This document shows, piece after piece, positions 32,739 to 44,646 of a DNA stretch of 64,000 nucleotides. This stretch comes from Lonicera japonica (Eukaryota; Streptophyta; Magnoliopsida; Dipsacales; Caprifoliaceae). The first letter of the stretch is position 1, and every line of letters begins with the position of its first letter. The DNA is taken from assembly GCA_021464415.1 (NCBI GenBank), contig CM038465.1, forward strand, positions 18,445,839 through 18,509,838, given 5' to 3'. The notes below the pieces were generated by a model that saw nothing but the letters and a program-made list of their open reading frames with translations, made no database searches and was not told the DNA's origin. Made by a program: the position numbers and the translations under genes.

Positions 32739-33650
32739 TATAACATTTTATTGTGTAGACATTTTTTAAGGACTAATATATATTGAAGTACTAATTATTG
32801 TTTTATCATTGGTCCGAACGTAAGCATCCAAGTTGGTAAGTTTTTAATTTTTTTATTTATTTAGTTGACTTTATCGCTTCAGATCAAAAACTTCACTTTT
32901 TTAAAATTTGAAGTTATAAGTTTGAAATTTTTTGAATTTATTTTTCATTTGACTTTTTTGAATTACTCTTGTGCTTATCATCTTTGTTTTGAATTTTTTA
33001 TTATCTATTTTTGAATTTGTTTGAATTTATTATCATTGACTTAATTGTGTAATTAATTTTATATTTAGTTTTGGATATTTATCTATAAAAAAGGTAGTTT
33101 TGGAATTCAACGTAATTAAGTAATTTGTCTTTTGTCCTTAATTAAAAAGTTGTCCTTCAAACTAATCTCTTAAAAATAGTGTCCTTTATTAGAAAGAGAG
33201 TGTGACATTTGTCCTTTATAATTAAAGTCCCTAATAATTAACCTATTTCTTTTTATTGTGAGGGGGAGTGTTGAAAAATCATATTTGTATTATGTTATTT
33301 GGTATTAAATCACTTTCCTTTTATGATTTCCATTTAGTTACGAGTTACTATAGCCCTTGTTTTGTGCATAGTTAAATAAAAATCATATATGGCCCTTATT
33401 ATTGAGTACAAAATTCCTTTGAACTCAAATTACATTTAATATGTATGATTCTAAAACTTGGGATTTACTTACTTGGTTGCTTGACATGCTAACACAAAAG
33501 GGTTGAATAATACAAAAATCATAAACCTATACCAACAAATAAGATCCACGTTGCTCGGGGGTACATACATATAGTATTTGTTTTTAATACATAGATGCAA
33601 GATTCGAATTAAAGACATCCCGATAGTCAGGAGTGAGTTCTGACCACTAA

Positions 33651-34064
33651 GAGCATTTCCAATGGGGCTGTGTAAAAATAGCCAACACAGCATTGTGTAA
33701 ATTTTTTGTTGCTCCAATGGTTGTGTAAAATCAATGACAACTAAGCTCTTGTGTATAATGGCTATGTATTTTGCACATCCAACTTACACAGCCAAGTTGG
33801 ATTCTCTCTCCACCCACTCATTCACTCGTCTTATTTACTCAATCAAACCACTAACATTCTCTCTCCACCCGCTCATTCTCTCCCCTCATTTGTATAGTTT
33901 CTTGTTCTTTAGGTGGCTATTTTTTATTGGACCATTTCTTTTTACACAAGACTATTAATATTGGTTGATGGATAGTAAATAGGTTTGTGTAATTTTTTTG
34001 TACAAAACTCACTTGCCATGTAGGATTTACACAATAATTTTACACAGTACTATTAGAGATGCTC
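33651..34064. mobile_element. 414 bp MITE with TAA target duplication
   Basis: Ends GAGCATTTCCAATGGGGCTG and the complement of TACTATTAGAGATGCTC, flanked by TAA at 33648-33650 and 34065-34067. Subterminal 'tgtgtaaaa' motifs face inward at both ends. The GAGCATCTCC ends and 3 bp duplication match the MITEs of units A and B in type, but the interior is different. Confidence 0.75.
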
Positions 34065-34230
34065 TAAGAAAATCTAAGTATAGTACATTTTGACCACATC
34101 ATGCGTGTTCCAAAGAACAAATTAAAACAAACTATATAAGCAGAGTATCATGCTAATATGTATATTTTTTCTATTTGTTTCTTTAGTTATTACTTTTATT
34201 GATGGATGATATGTCCTTTATAATCTATAG

Positions 34231-35305
34231 GCATGAAGCGAAATGTATCGATATTGTTGTCAAAGAGATTCGAAGTAAAATGCCACATACAATTTCAAGC
34301 ATGGATGAGCCTCTAGTTGGAATGAAGTGTCATATAGAAGAGGTAACTTCATTATTGGATGCAGAGTCGAATGTTGTTCGCATTGTTGGCATATGGGGAC
34401 TGAGTGGAATAAGTAAAACAACTTTAGCAGGAGCAGTTTTCGATAAAATCTCACAACAGTTTGAAGTTTCCTGTTTTCTTCATAACATTGGCGAAGTTTC
34501 AAGGAAGGATGGCCTCGAACGTTTGCAGGAGCAACTTCTTTCCAAAACCCTATTGGTAGATGACTTGCAAATATTGAATGTTTATGAAGGAATCAATATA
34601 AGTAAAAGCATGCGCCTTAAATGTGTTATTCTTATTCATGATGATGTTGATCATTTAGACCAATTACAAGTGTTAGCAGGAACGCATTGCTTGTTTGGTC
34701 CCCGGAGTAGAATTATCATAACAACAAGGGATGGACATTTGCTTGTTGCACATGTAGTGGATGAAACATATGAGGCGAGATTATTAAATGTTGGTGAAGC
34801 TATTCAGCTTTTTAGTCGGAAGGCCTTTAAGGATATTCGTCCTCCAAAAGATTTCATGGGCCTCTCACATCAAGTAATAAACTTAGCCAGTGGCCTTCCT
34901 TTAGCTTTTAAAGTATTGGGTTCCACACTATATGGTGAAAAAATTTCTTTTTGGAAAGTTACATTGAAAAAACTAAGGAAAGAAGGCCTGGATGGAGATA
35001 TTCTTAAAAAACTTAAAATAAATTTTGATGGCTTAGATAAAAAAGTGCAAGAAACCTTCTTAGATATTGCATGTTTCTTCGAATGACGGGAGAAAGAACA
35101 TGTATCAAGAATACTTGACAGTTGTGATTTTTACCCAGATTATTCTATACCTATTCTCGTTCATAGATTGTTGATATATGTTTCAAAAGAAAATAAACTT
35201 TACATGCACCAATTGATACGAGAAATGGGTCGGCATATTGATCGTGAGAAGCCTAGAAGGTTGTGGCTTAGCGATGACGTTGAACGTGTACTAAAAAGTA
35301 GCACG
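34231..35305 (+). pseudogene. TNL-A exon 2: NB-ARC domain, stop codon
   Basis: NB-ARC is the nucleotide-binding switch of plant immune receptors. The exon starts after 'taatctatag' with HEAKCIDIVVKEIRSK, in phase with exon 1. The P-loop reads GLSGISKTT, where the invariant G-K-T-T of a working P-loop is preceded by Ser instead of Gly. RNBS-A is intact. Kinase-2 is CVILIHDDVDHLDQL, GLPL is ASGLPLAFKVLGSTL and RNBS-D is FLDIACFFE. TGA at 35084-35086 replaces the GGA of TNL-B (a transversion). The frame then continues to HQLIREMGRHI and a donor at 35305/35306. No LRR exons follow. Confidence 0.92.
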
Positions 35306-35401
35306 GTGAGAAGTTCTTCAAACTACAAGCTTCCACCTTCCATTTGAATTGTAATTAAGAAGAGGTTATGTATATATATAGCATATATATTTGTTTAATT
35401 T

Positions 35402-37300
35402 GTCATCTGCCATGAACTCCCTCAATTTCCAATTTGGATTACTTCTAATCTTATCACCATACACCTTGGCCAACCATTTGGCAGTCACAATTTGCAGTCT
35501 AAATTTCTTTACACATTGATGCTCATTCAATTAAGACTTTATTTGGAAAGACATCTCATTTTGCATATAAGTTGCATACAATCTCCAAGGACAACCTTCA
35601 GCACAAATTGCTAGAACTCTACTCTTATCATTCCTATCAAACTTTATGGGGTATCCATTTGAAATTGCATACTTGGTTAGTGCTTCTTTCAACTCTTTGG
35701 GATTTGCAAACTTCATTCCAAGTTGTGGCTCAATTTTTTTCATTTCAGTTTTAAGGTTGAACACTGGATAATTTGGTTTCTTTCTTCTCCTTTCATCGTT
35801 ATCCTCATTTTCACTTGTACGTGGACTATCATAATCAGAAAACTCATACTCAGTTTCATTCCCATCCACAGTTGCAATATGATTTGGTTTAGTAGGTCCA
35901 GCTCCATCATTCAGTTCACTATTCTTAGTTACTGGTTCATTGTTCTTAGTTACTGGTTCATTATCCTTTGTTCCTGGTGCATTATCATTAGTTACTGGTT
36001 CATTATTCACAGCTTCATTAGGTTCAGAAGTACCAGGTTCAATATGATTTTGCAACAAAGCTTTTAGCCTTTGTAATTCCTGCCTAACTTCAATTAATTC
36101 ATCATCATCACTAACATACTCTATGCTATTCACATCAATTTCATCATCACTCTCTTCATTTTCTAAATTGCTATTTTCCTCATTCTCTTCATTTTCCTCA
36201 ACATTCACAGTTTCCCTAGTATCTTTATTTTCATCAACATCCACAGTTTCCTCACCACCTGCATTTTCTGAGTTGCTAGTGTCATCACCACCAACAGTTT
36301 CCTCACCACTTGCATTTTCTGAGTTACTAGTGTCATCGCCACCAACAGTTTCCAACTGATCATCCTCTATATGCTCTACATACAATTCTATGCTACCAGT
36401 CAATTTACTAGCTTCTAACATCATTGCAATCTCTTTATCTGAGGCAATTAACCTAAGCCCAGACTCAAAAGACTTACAAGGAAACCTGTAGTAAATTTTG
36501 CTCATGTTCTTATACCCCAACTCTTTAACCATCCCCACTAACTCAAAATATGATACCAAATCTTTTTCCACATTATATTAATAATTTATCTTTCCCCCAT
36601 AATAATATGGAATGGTTTTCCTGAAAATTTTTCCCCCATGGTGTAACTCAATTACAATAGTGCCATCCATAATAAACCTACTGCAAAACAAAAACAAAAA
36701 AACTAAAAAATGGGACCACTGAAGAAAGCAGCAAGGTAATAATAGGTAAAACATAATAAACAAAAAATACCCTGATTGGGACCACTGTAAAGAAAGCAAC
36801 AAAGCATATTCCATTTACACTATTCAATAATCAAAGCAACAGCAATATAAAACAAAAAGCGTAATTTTGTCGGTTATTGAAAGCATGGATGATAAAACAA
36901 AGCAGTAAATCCATGCATGATAAATATATAATCGAACCTTCAAAATGTAAAATCCTAACTTTCTTTGCACAATCACACTGATTCTAGCATCACTCGTCGA
37001 TTGCAATGATTCTGTTTTTCACTCGCTCTTCAACGTTAAACCCTCGAGCTCGTTCTTCAACGTGAAACCCTAACTTTCACTCTAGCTAGATTGTGTATTC
37101 TTGTCTAAGTATATATGTGCATACAGTGCTTTAATAGAAACATTTTGGAGCCAAAATCAATCTCACGTGATTCTCATGTGGGATAAGATGATGTGTTATT
37201 ATAAACGCCATGTAATTTGTGTTTTTTTAAAAAATGAATATCCATGTCACACTAATGGTCCAGCTCAACTCACCGTTATAAATTAATGGATGGAAGTTGA
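35402..37300 (-). mobile_element. Truncated autonomous-type MULE
   Basis: TNL-A intron sequence similar to TNL-B stops near 35400, and a minus-strand MULE coding region begins there. The element has a 5' leader (36600-37100), the start of the MURA gene and coding sequence cut off at 35400 before the catalytic core. No terminal inverted repeats were located, so the right border is a guess. Confidence 0.65.
35531..36571 (-). pseudogene. MURA-type transposase, N-terminal part
   Basis: 346 codons from ATG at 36571. The N-terminal ~85 residues (YFELVGMVKELGYKNMSKIY) fit the leading domain of plant MULE proteins. A long acidic linker contains a near-exact tandem duplication (VGGDDTSNSENA twice) and NEPVTK repeats. 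From about residue 285 comes the MuDR DNA-binding domain (GMKFANPKELKEALTKYAIS, DKSRVLAICAEGCPWRLYA). A stop at 35531 follows a frameshift. Further homologous sequence (FRLQIVTAKWLAKVYGDKI) runs on to about 35405, where the element is cut. The catalytic domain is absent. Confidence 0.85.
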
Positions 37301-38139
37301 GTTTTGGACATAACTGAAATAACGGCTAAATTTTGTTGGAGCTTTTGATGGAAAAAAAATATAATGACCTAAGTGAAAACCGGAGTAAAGTACGTTGCTA
37401 CTTTTGGTCATTTAGCCTTTCAACATACATTTAAAGTTTCAAATACATCAAGGAAAAAATGACAGAAGAGACGATTACCTAAGATTTGTTTGAACAGAGA
37501 AAGAGCACCTAAGGTTCCAGACATCCGGCAGAGAGAAGGAGAAGATAGCGTTGCACTCTTTTTGTTTCAAAACATGATTGAAGGATTTGTTTCAAAACAC
37601 CTGTCATTTCTCAAGTTGATATTTGCACCTCCAATCAACTATAAATCATTATTTGGATTATTCCACCCGTGGCCTGCCCTTTGGGTAAATCGTGTGCTCT
37701 TAAATTATTGGGCCAAAGCCCATTTAATTTTAATCTCCCCCCCCCCCCCCCCCCCCCCCAAAAATGGGGCTTTGGTTTCATCTTTCGGCCTTATTTTCAA
37801 ACAGCCCAGGCCTAATTATTTAGGTCAAGAAATCAGTTAATTTAATGGAGCTTCTTTGTATACTAATTTTGTTATCAAAAAAGCCCACTAACTACAACCA
37901 TTTGGACAGTGGGCCTCCACCAAAGCCTTGCTTCATAAATAATTCTCAGAGCCTTCTTTGACCATTGTTGAAAAAGCAATTTTTTTTTATGAAAGTTGGC
38001 TTCTCCTTCTTCCTCACCTCTTTTGTCTAAAGAATTCTCCTAGTCTTACTATTGAGTCGAGTTCTAACACAAAATTTAAGAGGAAAAGAAGAACGAAGTC
38101 GGGATTGGATGGTCGTAATAGGAAGTGCTGGTAAAAAAG
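37301..38139. other. Spacer with a C23 homopolymer
   Basis: No gene is supported. A run of 23 C lies at 37737-37759. The frame 37490-37840 crosses this run and is not convincing. The sequence around 37660-37960 is less AT-rich and might be a decayed element. Confidence 0.5.
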
Positions 38140-38304
38140 GTCGGCTTCTAGTGCGGATCTCAAACAGGTGTTAGCCTTCTACCACGCCGAGCATATTTCC
38201 AAGACTGAAGCCAAGATTATGCTCAAACATACGCTCGAGGTTCCCAAATCTATTGGCAATCACGTGATTCCTTATATTTTGGACCACGTCATTAAATTCA
38301 TGTG
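38140..38304 (+). pseudogene. Coding remnant, family not recognised
   Basis: An open stretch reads ASSADLKQVLAFYHAEHIS, KTEAKIMLKHTLEVPKSIGN and HVIPYILDHVIKFMW without a stop. It is preceded in another frame by a Lys/Arg-rich segment. It ends within a few bases of where upstream unit C begins (ggggttcactcg). It looks like one exon of a lost or captured gene. Composition differs from the surrounding AT-rich DNA. Confidence 0.4.
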
Positions 38305-38307
38305 GTT

Positions 38308-39180
38308 ATCGGGGGTTCACTCGTTTGACACAAAATGATAATGAATCGGCTACTATTTACCCTTAATGAATATGGTCACTATTAGACTAGTTAATTTTTT
38401 TTATTAAATTAAGAAATGATTTGTAACTATTTTAGTATTTATAGATGTTTATCCTTGGTAATTATATTCATTCACTCATCTTATTCTAGTGAAAAAAAAT
38501 GAAAATTTTTATTTTTAAAAAATAAAAATTATTTTCTTTATAGGTACTATTGGGGTGTGTCATGTCACACGACAATAAACTGAGTCGTATACGAATACGA
38601 GAAATCACCACCTAATAACTTATCAGGTACTGACAAAATTTACACTAATTTTTTAAGACCTGAAACAAAATTGACATGAACTGACTCGTCGACAGGTTTA
38701 TGGTAAATCCCTTCGTATATTAATAATTTAGGGGAAAATCAATTTTATTACTCTAGAGAGGTTATAAATTAATAGAATTTTAGTTAAAAAATTTTTTTTT
38801 AACCTTTTTTTTATTAAAGCTATTTTCCAAGAGATTTTGATTTAAGCTAGATGAAGTTGTGTCGAAATTGTTTTTATCGTAAATTTGGTGGAAGAATAAT
38901 TCATGTTTAGTGAAAAAAGTTACTTTAATGAGCTAAATATTAAATGTTGTAAGGTCTCTTTGGTAAATACAAATTAATTTATTATTATTGTATAGGGTGG
39001 AGATATTAGCATCCCCAAAATACTTGGTAACACTTTCATTTTTCATTCGATTATTTGCCATTGAGTAAGGCGTTTGTTATTCGATTTTTAAGAATTGAGC
39101 ATAAACCTATATACTCAATCCTTGACAACCTAATAAATTATTTTCAAGTAAATGGCCTATATACACTGTACTAGTTTTTC
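38308..39180 (+). repeat. TNL upstream unit, copy C
   Basis: It starts 'ggggttcactcgtttgacac' as in units A and B, and runs through 'ttttattactctagagaggttataaattaatag' (without the MITE) and 'tttggtggaagaataattcatgtt'. From 38990 it matches unit D (42366-42550) rather than B. No TIR exon follows. Confidence 0.8.
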
Positions 39181-40649
39181 AAATTTGGCTTCTTCTGTCA
39201 TAGAGGTTTTGGATGGTGATGATGATGGTGAAAATGATAGACATTAGTTGGATTAGTTAGGATTAATTAGGGAGTGTGAAAGGTTTAAGTGTGGTGAGTG
39301 CAATTAACCAAAAGAGCTCTTTTTTGGGTAGGAGTAGAACCAATAAATTAGTTGAGTGCATATTGCTAGAGTGATATACTAAAAGCCATAATTTTCTTGA
39401 TAGTTTGGATATGTTATAAACTCATTTTTGCTATTTTAATGGGAATCTTTATGAGTAATGGTTGCATTATATTATTTATTCAAATATTGTGCATGTGCGC
39501 ACATCTTTTATTCCATATAGTAGATGACTTGGTGTCTAAAATATAGCTTACACACAGAAAATTATATCATCGGTTATTATAGAATATAAGTTTATTGGTT
39601 CACGGTCTTAGATGAAATTGAACACCCATTAGTAGGATTGTAGCACAAGTTTTAGCAATTTATCTTGACTATAGGAATCAGTATAATTTAAACTCATTGT
39701 GCTAGTACACTTTGTGTGTGTTGAACGGGACCGGTTTGGGTTAATTATTTTTATACTGACTATATAAAACAATTTAAAATTTCATGGTTATTATGATTAC
39801 TTATATTCTTAATCTTGAAATAACGAATAGGCATATATATATGTAGTGTTTGTTATTTTAACTCATCAAGAGTAAGATTAATTTATGGATCAATAATTTT
39901 CATGAATTGGATGACGATACTATATGTATGATAAATATTAATTATTGATGGAATTCACATCCCGTTGTAGGGATTAATGATAGTCCCTCAAGAAATTTAT
40001 AAGTTTGAATCATGTCAAACCCTGCAGGTGGATTATATTAATCTGACATATCAAATAAGTTAAGTGGTAGCCTCAAGGAATAAGAAATCATTTAAATATA
40101 ATTGCCAGAAATTTAATTTAATTTAAATGACGGTTATTTGTAATCTTAACGTGGGGAGAATAATAAGTATTTTATTAACAAGAAGCTCAAAATATAATTT
40201 TGGGATAAGGACGGAAGTGTAATTATAATTCTTTAGTGGTACGAATTATAATTTATGAAATAAATTAATTCATAATGGAATTAGGATTCTAACTTTCTAT
40301 AGGAAGTCTTAACAGTTATTTCTCCTTAAGGTCCCTATCGTAACCTTATATACATGCCGGCCTTGTTTCTTCTCATAGTGAATATAATTCTCAAAAATTA
40401 GGGTTTGTGCCATTAAGAGATAAGGAAATCTTGGTGATACCGTAGCCCACACTCGGTGCAAGATTTGATCACGAAAGGAATACGATTGAAGATCCTTTGG
40501 TTTTCGGTACTCTAGTCGTAAATCAATCGTAACTTTTGATCGCACCATTGGCTCGGGCAGATTTTTTGCAATGTCGTTCGAAATGCAAAGTTACAATCAT
40601 TGCACAAAGAATCAGGACGATCAGAAGTCGTTTCAAATTGCGATCAAAA
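39181..40649 (+). other. Possible LTR-derived sequence between units C and D
   Basis: From TGATATACTAAAAGCC (39374) to about 40640 the sequence has the feel of a long copia-type LTR: a transcript-like segment with TATA motifs near 40345 and a 'ggttttcggtactctagtcg' stretch. I found no matching second LTR, no target duplication and no coding sequence. An insertion between two upstream units is likely, but its class is uncertain. Confidence 0.35.
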
Positions 40650-42551
40650 GTTATATTTTTGTCATGTCACATGGCAATAAACCAAATGGTATACAAATAT
40701 AAAAACTCACGTTATATATTTTTGTCGAGTGGTGAAAAAATTTAGACGAATTAGTTAAGACTCGAAATAAAATTGACACGGACTAACTAGTTGATAGCTT
40801 TTCGGTAAAACCCTTCGTATATTAATAATTTTGGGGAAAAATCAATTTTATTACTCTAGAGAGGTTATAAATTAATAGAGTTTTAGTTCGAGAAAAAATC
40901 TTTTTTAACTTATTTATTTTTATTAAAGCTCTTTTCCGAGAGATTTTAATTGGGAGTTCATAAATAAACCCACACAATCCGTCTTCTCACCACAGTAAGA
41001 GAATACTTTCTTCTCACCCTACTTATTTTTTAAAAAATCTTTCAATTCACCCCAATGGTGGGGTGAGTTTATTGAATGCACTATTAGCACGCTAATTTCA
41101 TCGTCGCTAAAACTAAAACATGAAAAATCTTATATAAACCAATAATTTTTTTTGTTGAAAACATTCAACCTACCCCATATTTTTTAATCAAATCAACTAG
41201 GAATGGCAACGGGTCGGGTATGGGGTGAGTTTTGTTATTACTAAATCCGACTCGCATGTACCCTAGTCCGCCCATTACTCGAGACTATTTTTTTGTAAAA
41301 CTCAAATCCGCCCCACAAGAATGCTTAGAGCCCCGTCCCGCCCCGACGCAAATTATTATTATTATAAAAGAGAAAGGGAGGTGTTAATGTATCAATGTAT
41401 ACATAAATGTGTTGATGTATATGATCTAACGGCCTATAATTAGCCAAAAAATGTTTAATTTTTTTAAATAAATACTATATATATAATTTTTATATTAATA
41501 TATTTATATATATGTAAGCGGGTCGGGTTGGGATTTTAGTAAGTGAAACCCTAACCCGCCCTGAACCAAGTCCGAGTTTGAAAAAAAAGTACTAAACCCA
41601 CTCCATCCAAGTTGGGTTGGGTCGAAAATCTGCCGAGTTGGGTTTTTTTTGCCATCCCTAACGCCAACGACATACCTCCTCTTTTTTATAAGTCAAAAAA
41701 TAAATTTATTTTTTTATTGCACGTCCATAAAATTTATTATTGACCTAACAAAATTCTTAATTAGAGATAGGGTCAAGCCCCTTAAGTGATAATTTCAAAT
41801 ACAGTAAAGTGTAAATTTAAAAAATAAAAATAACAACAACAATAGTTTTAGACTTTTAGGCGACCAACTGTTTAAAATGAAATACCTGATCAAAGTAAAA
41901 ATTAATTAGTTAACACAAGATGTTACCCCAATCGTTTTCACTAGCTAATAATAAATTTTCAATCTTCATAATATTACTGTCTTATATACATCTGTATCTA
42001 ATGAATTTAAAAAATAAAATAGCTTTTATAAAAACAAATCATTTCTTAAAATATTTTAGAACTAAAGTTGTAGAATTATTTGTTGGAAAGAATGAACCTT
42101 CTTAATTTTAAAAAATTTAAATGGGCGAGAAGATAAATTAGTGGCAATTTTTCCAAGTACAGAAAATGAGGTGAGAAGAAAGAATCTTATGCTATTTTTT
42201 TAAGATTGACGTAAGCTAGATGATGTCACGTCGAAATTTTTTTTTTATAGTAAATTTGGTGGAAGAATAATTCATGTCAGTGCAAAAATTACTTTGATGA
42301 GCTAAATAGTAAATAGTGTATGGTCTCTTTGATACATACAAATTAATTATTATTATTATTATTATTATTATATAGGGGTGTTGATATTGGCATTTATAAA
42401 ATACTTGATAATACTCCTATTTTTTATTCGGTCTTTAGTAATTAAATAAAATATTTGTTAGTTGAGTTTTAAAAGTCAAATATAAATTTATATATTTAAT
42501 TATTAACAACCTAATAAATTATCGTCAAATAAATGGCATGTATACTCTGTA
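40650..42551 (+). repeat. TNL upstream unit, copy D
   Basis: It aligns with unit C from 'gtcatgtcacatggcaataaac', through 'ctctagagaggttataaattaatag' (no MITE) and again from 42205 ('gctagatgatgtcacgtcgaaat') to 42551. A block of about 1.25 kb at 40957-42200 is absent from unit C and includes the hAT-like MITE. The unit is interrupted by the copia element at 42552 and seems to resume near 48810. Confidence 0.75.
41199..41660. mobile_element. hAT-like MITE, 462 bp
   Basis: Ends TAGGAATGGCAA and the complement of TTGCCATCCCTA, with inner 'cgggtcggg' and 'aacccgccc' motifs facing each other. This is a widespread plant non-autonomous type. The 8 bp flanks agree only partly (aaatcaac, acgccaac), so the target duplication has decayed or the ends are slightly off. 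Confidence 0.7.
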
Positions 42552-42734
42552 TGTTGTAGGAATAACTCAATCCCATTCTTCATTAGATGAGCCCTTTAAA
42601 TAGGGTACAAATACAATAGTAAATAGGGTTAACAAGGAAGCACATTATGGCCCATAATACACAATTTACACAGTAAAAGCCCTAATACATATTCTATCTT
42701 GACGATAGCACACTACGTGTAATTTCCTTTAACA
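42552..42734 (-). repeat. 3' LTR of the copia element, 183 bp
   Basis: Starts TGTTGTAGGA and ends CTTTAACA on the + strand, with imperfect TGTT...AACA ends. The adjoining CTCCCCCTTG (complement CAAGGGGGAG) at 42735-42744 is a typical polypurine tract. Confidence 0.75.
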
Positions 42735-42774
42735 CTCCCCCTTGTGCTGAGTCGGAGATAGAATGGTGCATGCC

Positions 42775-43190
42775 TTGTTGCCTCATTAAAACCTTGTCAA
42801 GTAAAAACCCTATGGGAAAAATAACCTTGATCGAAGGAAAAATAGTACAACATTATAATAATTATGTTAGACTTCCTCCATTGAGTCTATATTTTCATTT
42901 GATCCTTACTTCAATCAATAGAGTTTGCACATATCGTTACCTCGTTAAAAACCTTACCAAGTAACAAAACCCAGTGGGAAAAATAAATCTTGGTTTAAGG
43001 AAAAGAGTATAACGTAACGTCGTGTGGATATTAGACTCCCCCTCAAGTCTACACCTCCAACTGATATTTACATCAATCAAGAAATTTGAAAAGCTTATGC
43101 ATGTATCGTTGTCTCGTTAAAAACCTTACCAAGTATCAAAACCCAGTGGAAAAAACAAACCTTGGTCTAAGGAAAAGAGTACAATGTAGG
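42775..43190 (-). repeat. Three repeats in the copia 3' untranslated region
   Basis: Segments beginning 'c(c/t)tcgttaaaaaccttaccaagt' occur at 42781, 42940 and 43112, each followed by 'aaaacccagtgggaaaaat' and 'aaggaaaa(g)agtacaac'. This block is a familiar part of one group of plant copia elements. Confidence 0.8.
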
Positions 43191-43831
43191 TGCGAAAATT
43201 CCATCATATTTCACACCTTCCCTTGATCATTACTTCGATCATGAGAATTGGAAAAGCCAAAGCACCCTTATATTTTTCAAATGCTTTTCAAATATGACCT
43301 TAGGAAAAGACTAGGTGAACTAGTTTGCTATATTCTCCTTAGAGCTTTGTGTGGGCCAGAGAGATACCCAACACCAACAAAATCAATCAAGATTTTGTTT
43401 GGGATTTCAATGTAGGGGGTGGCCATTTTAGCATCATCGTTTACTTTAGATGTTGCTTTTGCATTCACTTTTTCTTCTCTGTAGGGAAAGAACAATCTCA
43501 AGCCAATGGTTCCTTTTAAGTGGCTAATTATGCTGTGTTGGCGCTGAGCTAAATCTAGCTAACAAGTTCAATGCGAATGTTATGTCTGGTCGAGTATGTT
43601 ATGTTAAGTGAAATAATGCGCATATTGCATTTAGATAGGAAGTTTCATCTCCCATCTCCCAACATATTTTCGTAATCTTACTTTGTACGAAATTGATCTT
43701 TCCTTTAATCTAAACTTCGACCAACTATGGGAGTGCTAGTAGAATGCGTTTTGTCCAGGTTAAATTGCCTGATTATCTTTTGAATGTACGCAAACTAGTG
43801 AATTAGTATTCCACAAGCTCGATATTCTAGA

Positions 43832-44065
43832 TTAAGATCTAAACAAAATTCGAGCTTTTCCAAGATTTTTTATCTCAAATTTGGATTTCAAGTAGCTTGC
43901 GATTTCTCTTATTTCATCAAGAGTACCTATTATGTTCATATCATCGACATATACAGCTACAATTGCGAATTCAGAACTTGTTTTCTTTATGAATACACAT
44001 AGGCATAATTCATCGTTTTTATATCCTTTCCCAATCAAGTAGTCACTTAGACGGGTATACCACAT
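43832..44065 (-). pseudogene. Copia reverse transcriptase fragment
   Basis: 77 open codons: MWYTRLSDYLIGKGYKNDEL, then FAIVAVYVDDMNIIGT with the copia YVDD catalytic motif, then FEIKNLGKARILF. Upstream the frame is broken, but the usual LKQSGR-MWY context is discernible to about 44110. Confidence 0.88.
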
Positions 44066-44646
44066 CCGTCCGGGTTATTTTAATCCGTAAAGTGAGCGTT
44101 TCAACATAATTACAAACGCACTCCGTGGTTTAGAGTCACTTGACTTAGGTAATGTAAGGCCATCAAGCATTTTCCTATATATCTCTGAATCAAGATCCCC
44201 ATAGAGATATGTAGTAACCTCATTTATGAGCTACATTTCCAGTCCTTCGAAAATTACCAAGCTAACTAAGTAGTGGAATGTTATAATGTTTAAGCAATTC
44301 CAGAGCGTCTGTGTAAACTTTGCGCCACAAGGTGAGCCTTTTGCTTTAGAGCTTCTTTTTTTCTCATTTACGCTTTATGGCAAATAATTGTTTATGTCCT
44401 ACAGGCTTTACACTTTGCGCGGTTAGCACTATTGGACCAAATACCTGTCTCTTTGCTCGAGAATTTAATTATATTTGGATTGCTTATTTTTATTTAGGCC
44501 AATTTTGCCATTTGTTGACATTTTGCAACAGAGCGAGGTTCGACATCATCGTGCTCTTTGATTCCTTGAGCAACAGTATATCATTAATGCATCCATTAAC
44601 TCATATGCCATATCTTAACCCATTGAGATTTATTTATTCTCTGGAA

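Larger units (their letters stand above)
31188..33243. mobile_element. Possible Pack-MULE carrying host gene fragments
   Basis: The ends are imperfect inverted repeats of about 140 bp: TTAGTTTAAAGGACAAGTTT at 31270 against the complement of 33110-33170 (TTAGTTTGAAGGACAACTTT), with repeated AAGGACA motifs and a GGTT(T/A)ATTATT outer end. Between them lie two stretches of coding-like sequence and a minisatellite. I found no clear 9 bp target duplication, so the boundaries are approximate. The same place in the TNL-B intron has no such element. Confidence 0.5.
30379..34230 (+). other. Intron 1 of TNL-A
   Basis: From GTAAGT at 30379 to 'taatctatag' at 34221-34230. The first ~270 bp align with the start of the TNL-B intron (51955-52730, which carries an extra ~470 bp). 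Beyond that the two introns are unrelated. The rest holds a Pack-MULE-like element and a MITE. The stretches 30700-31180 and 33250-33650 are AT-rich with nothing recognisable. Confidence 0.8.

Noticed and set aside
32598..32786. 62-codon frame rich in Phe and Tyr
   Set aside because: Generated by the 109 bp tandem repeats.
37490..37840. 116-codon frame with a poly-proline run
   Set aside because: Reads through the C23 tract; no similarity to any family I know.
39374..40640. Considered a definite solo LTR
   Set aside because: No target-site duplication and no clear CA end; kept only as a possible LTR-derived stretch.
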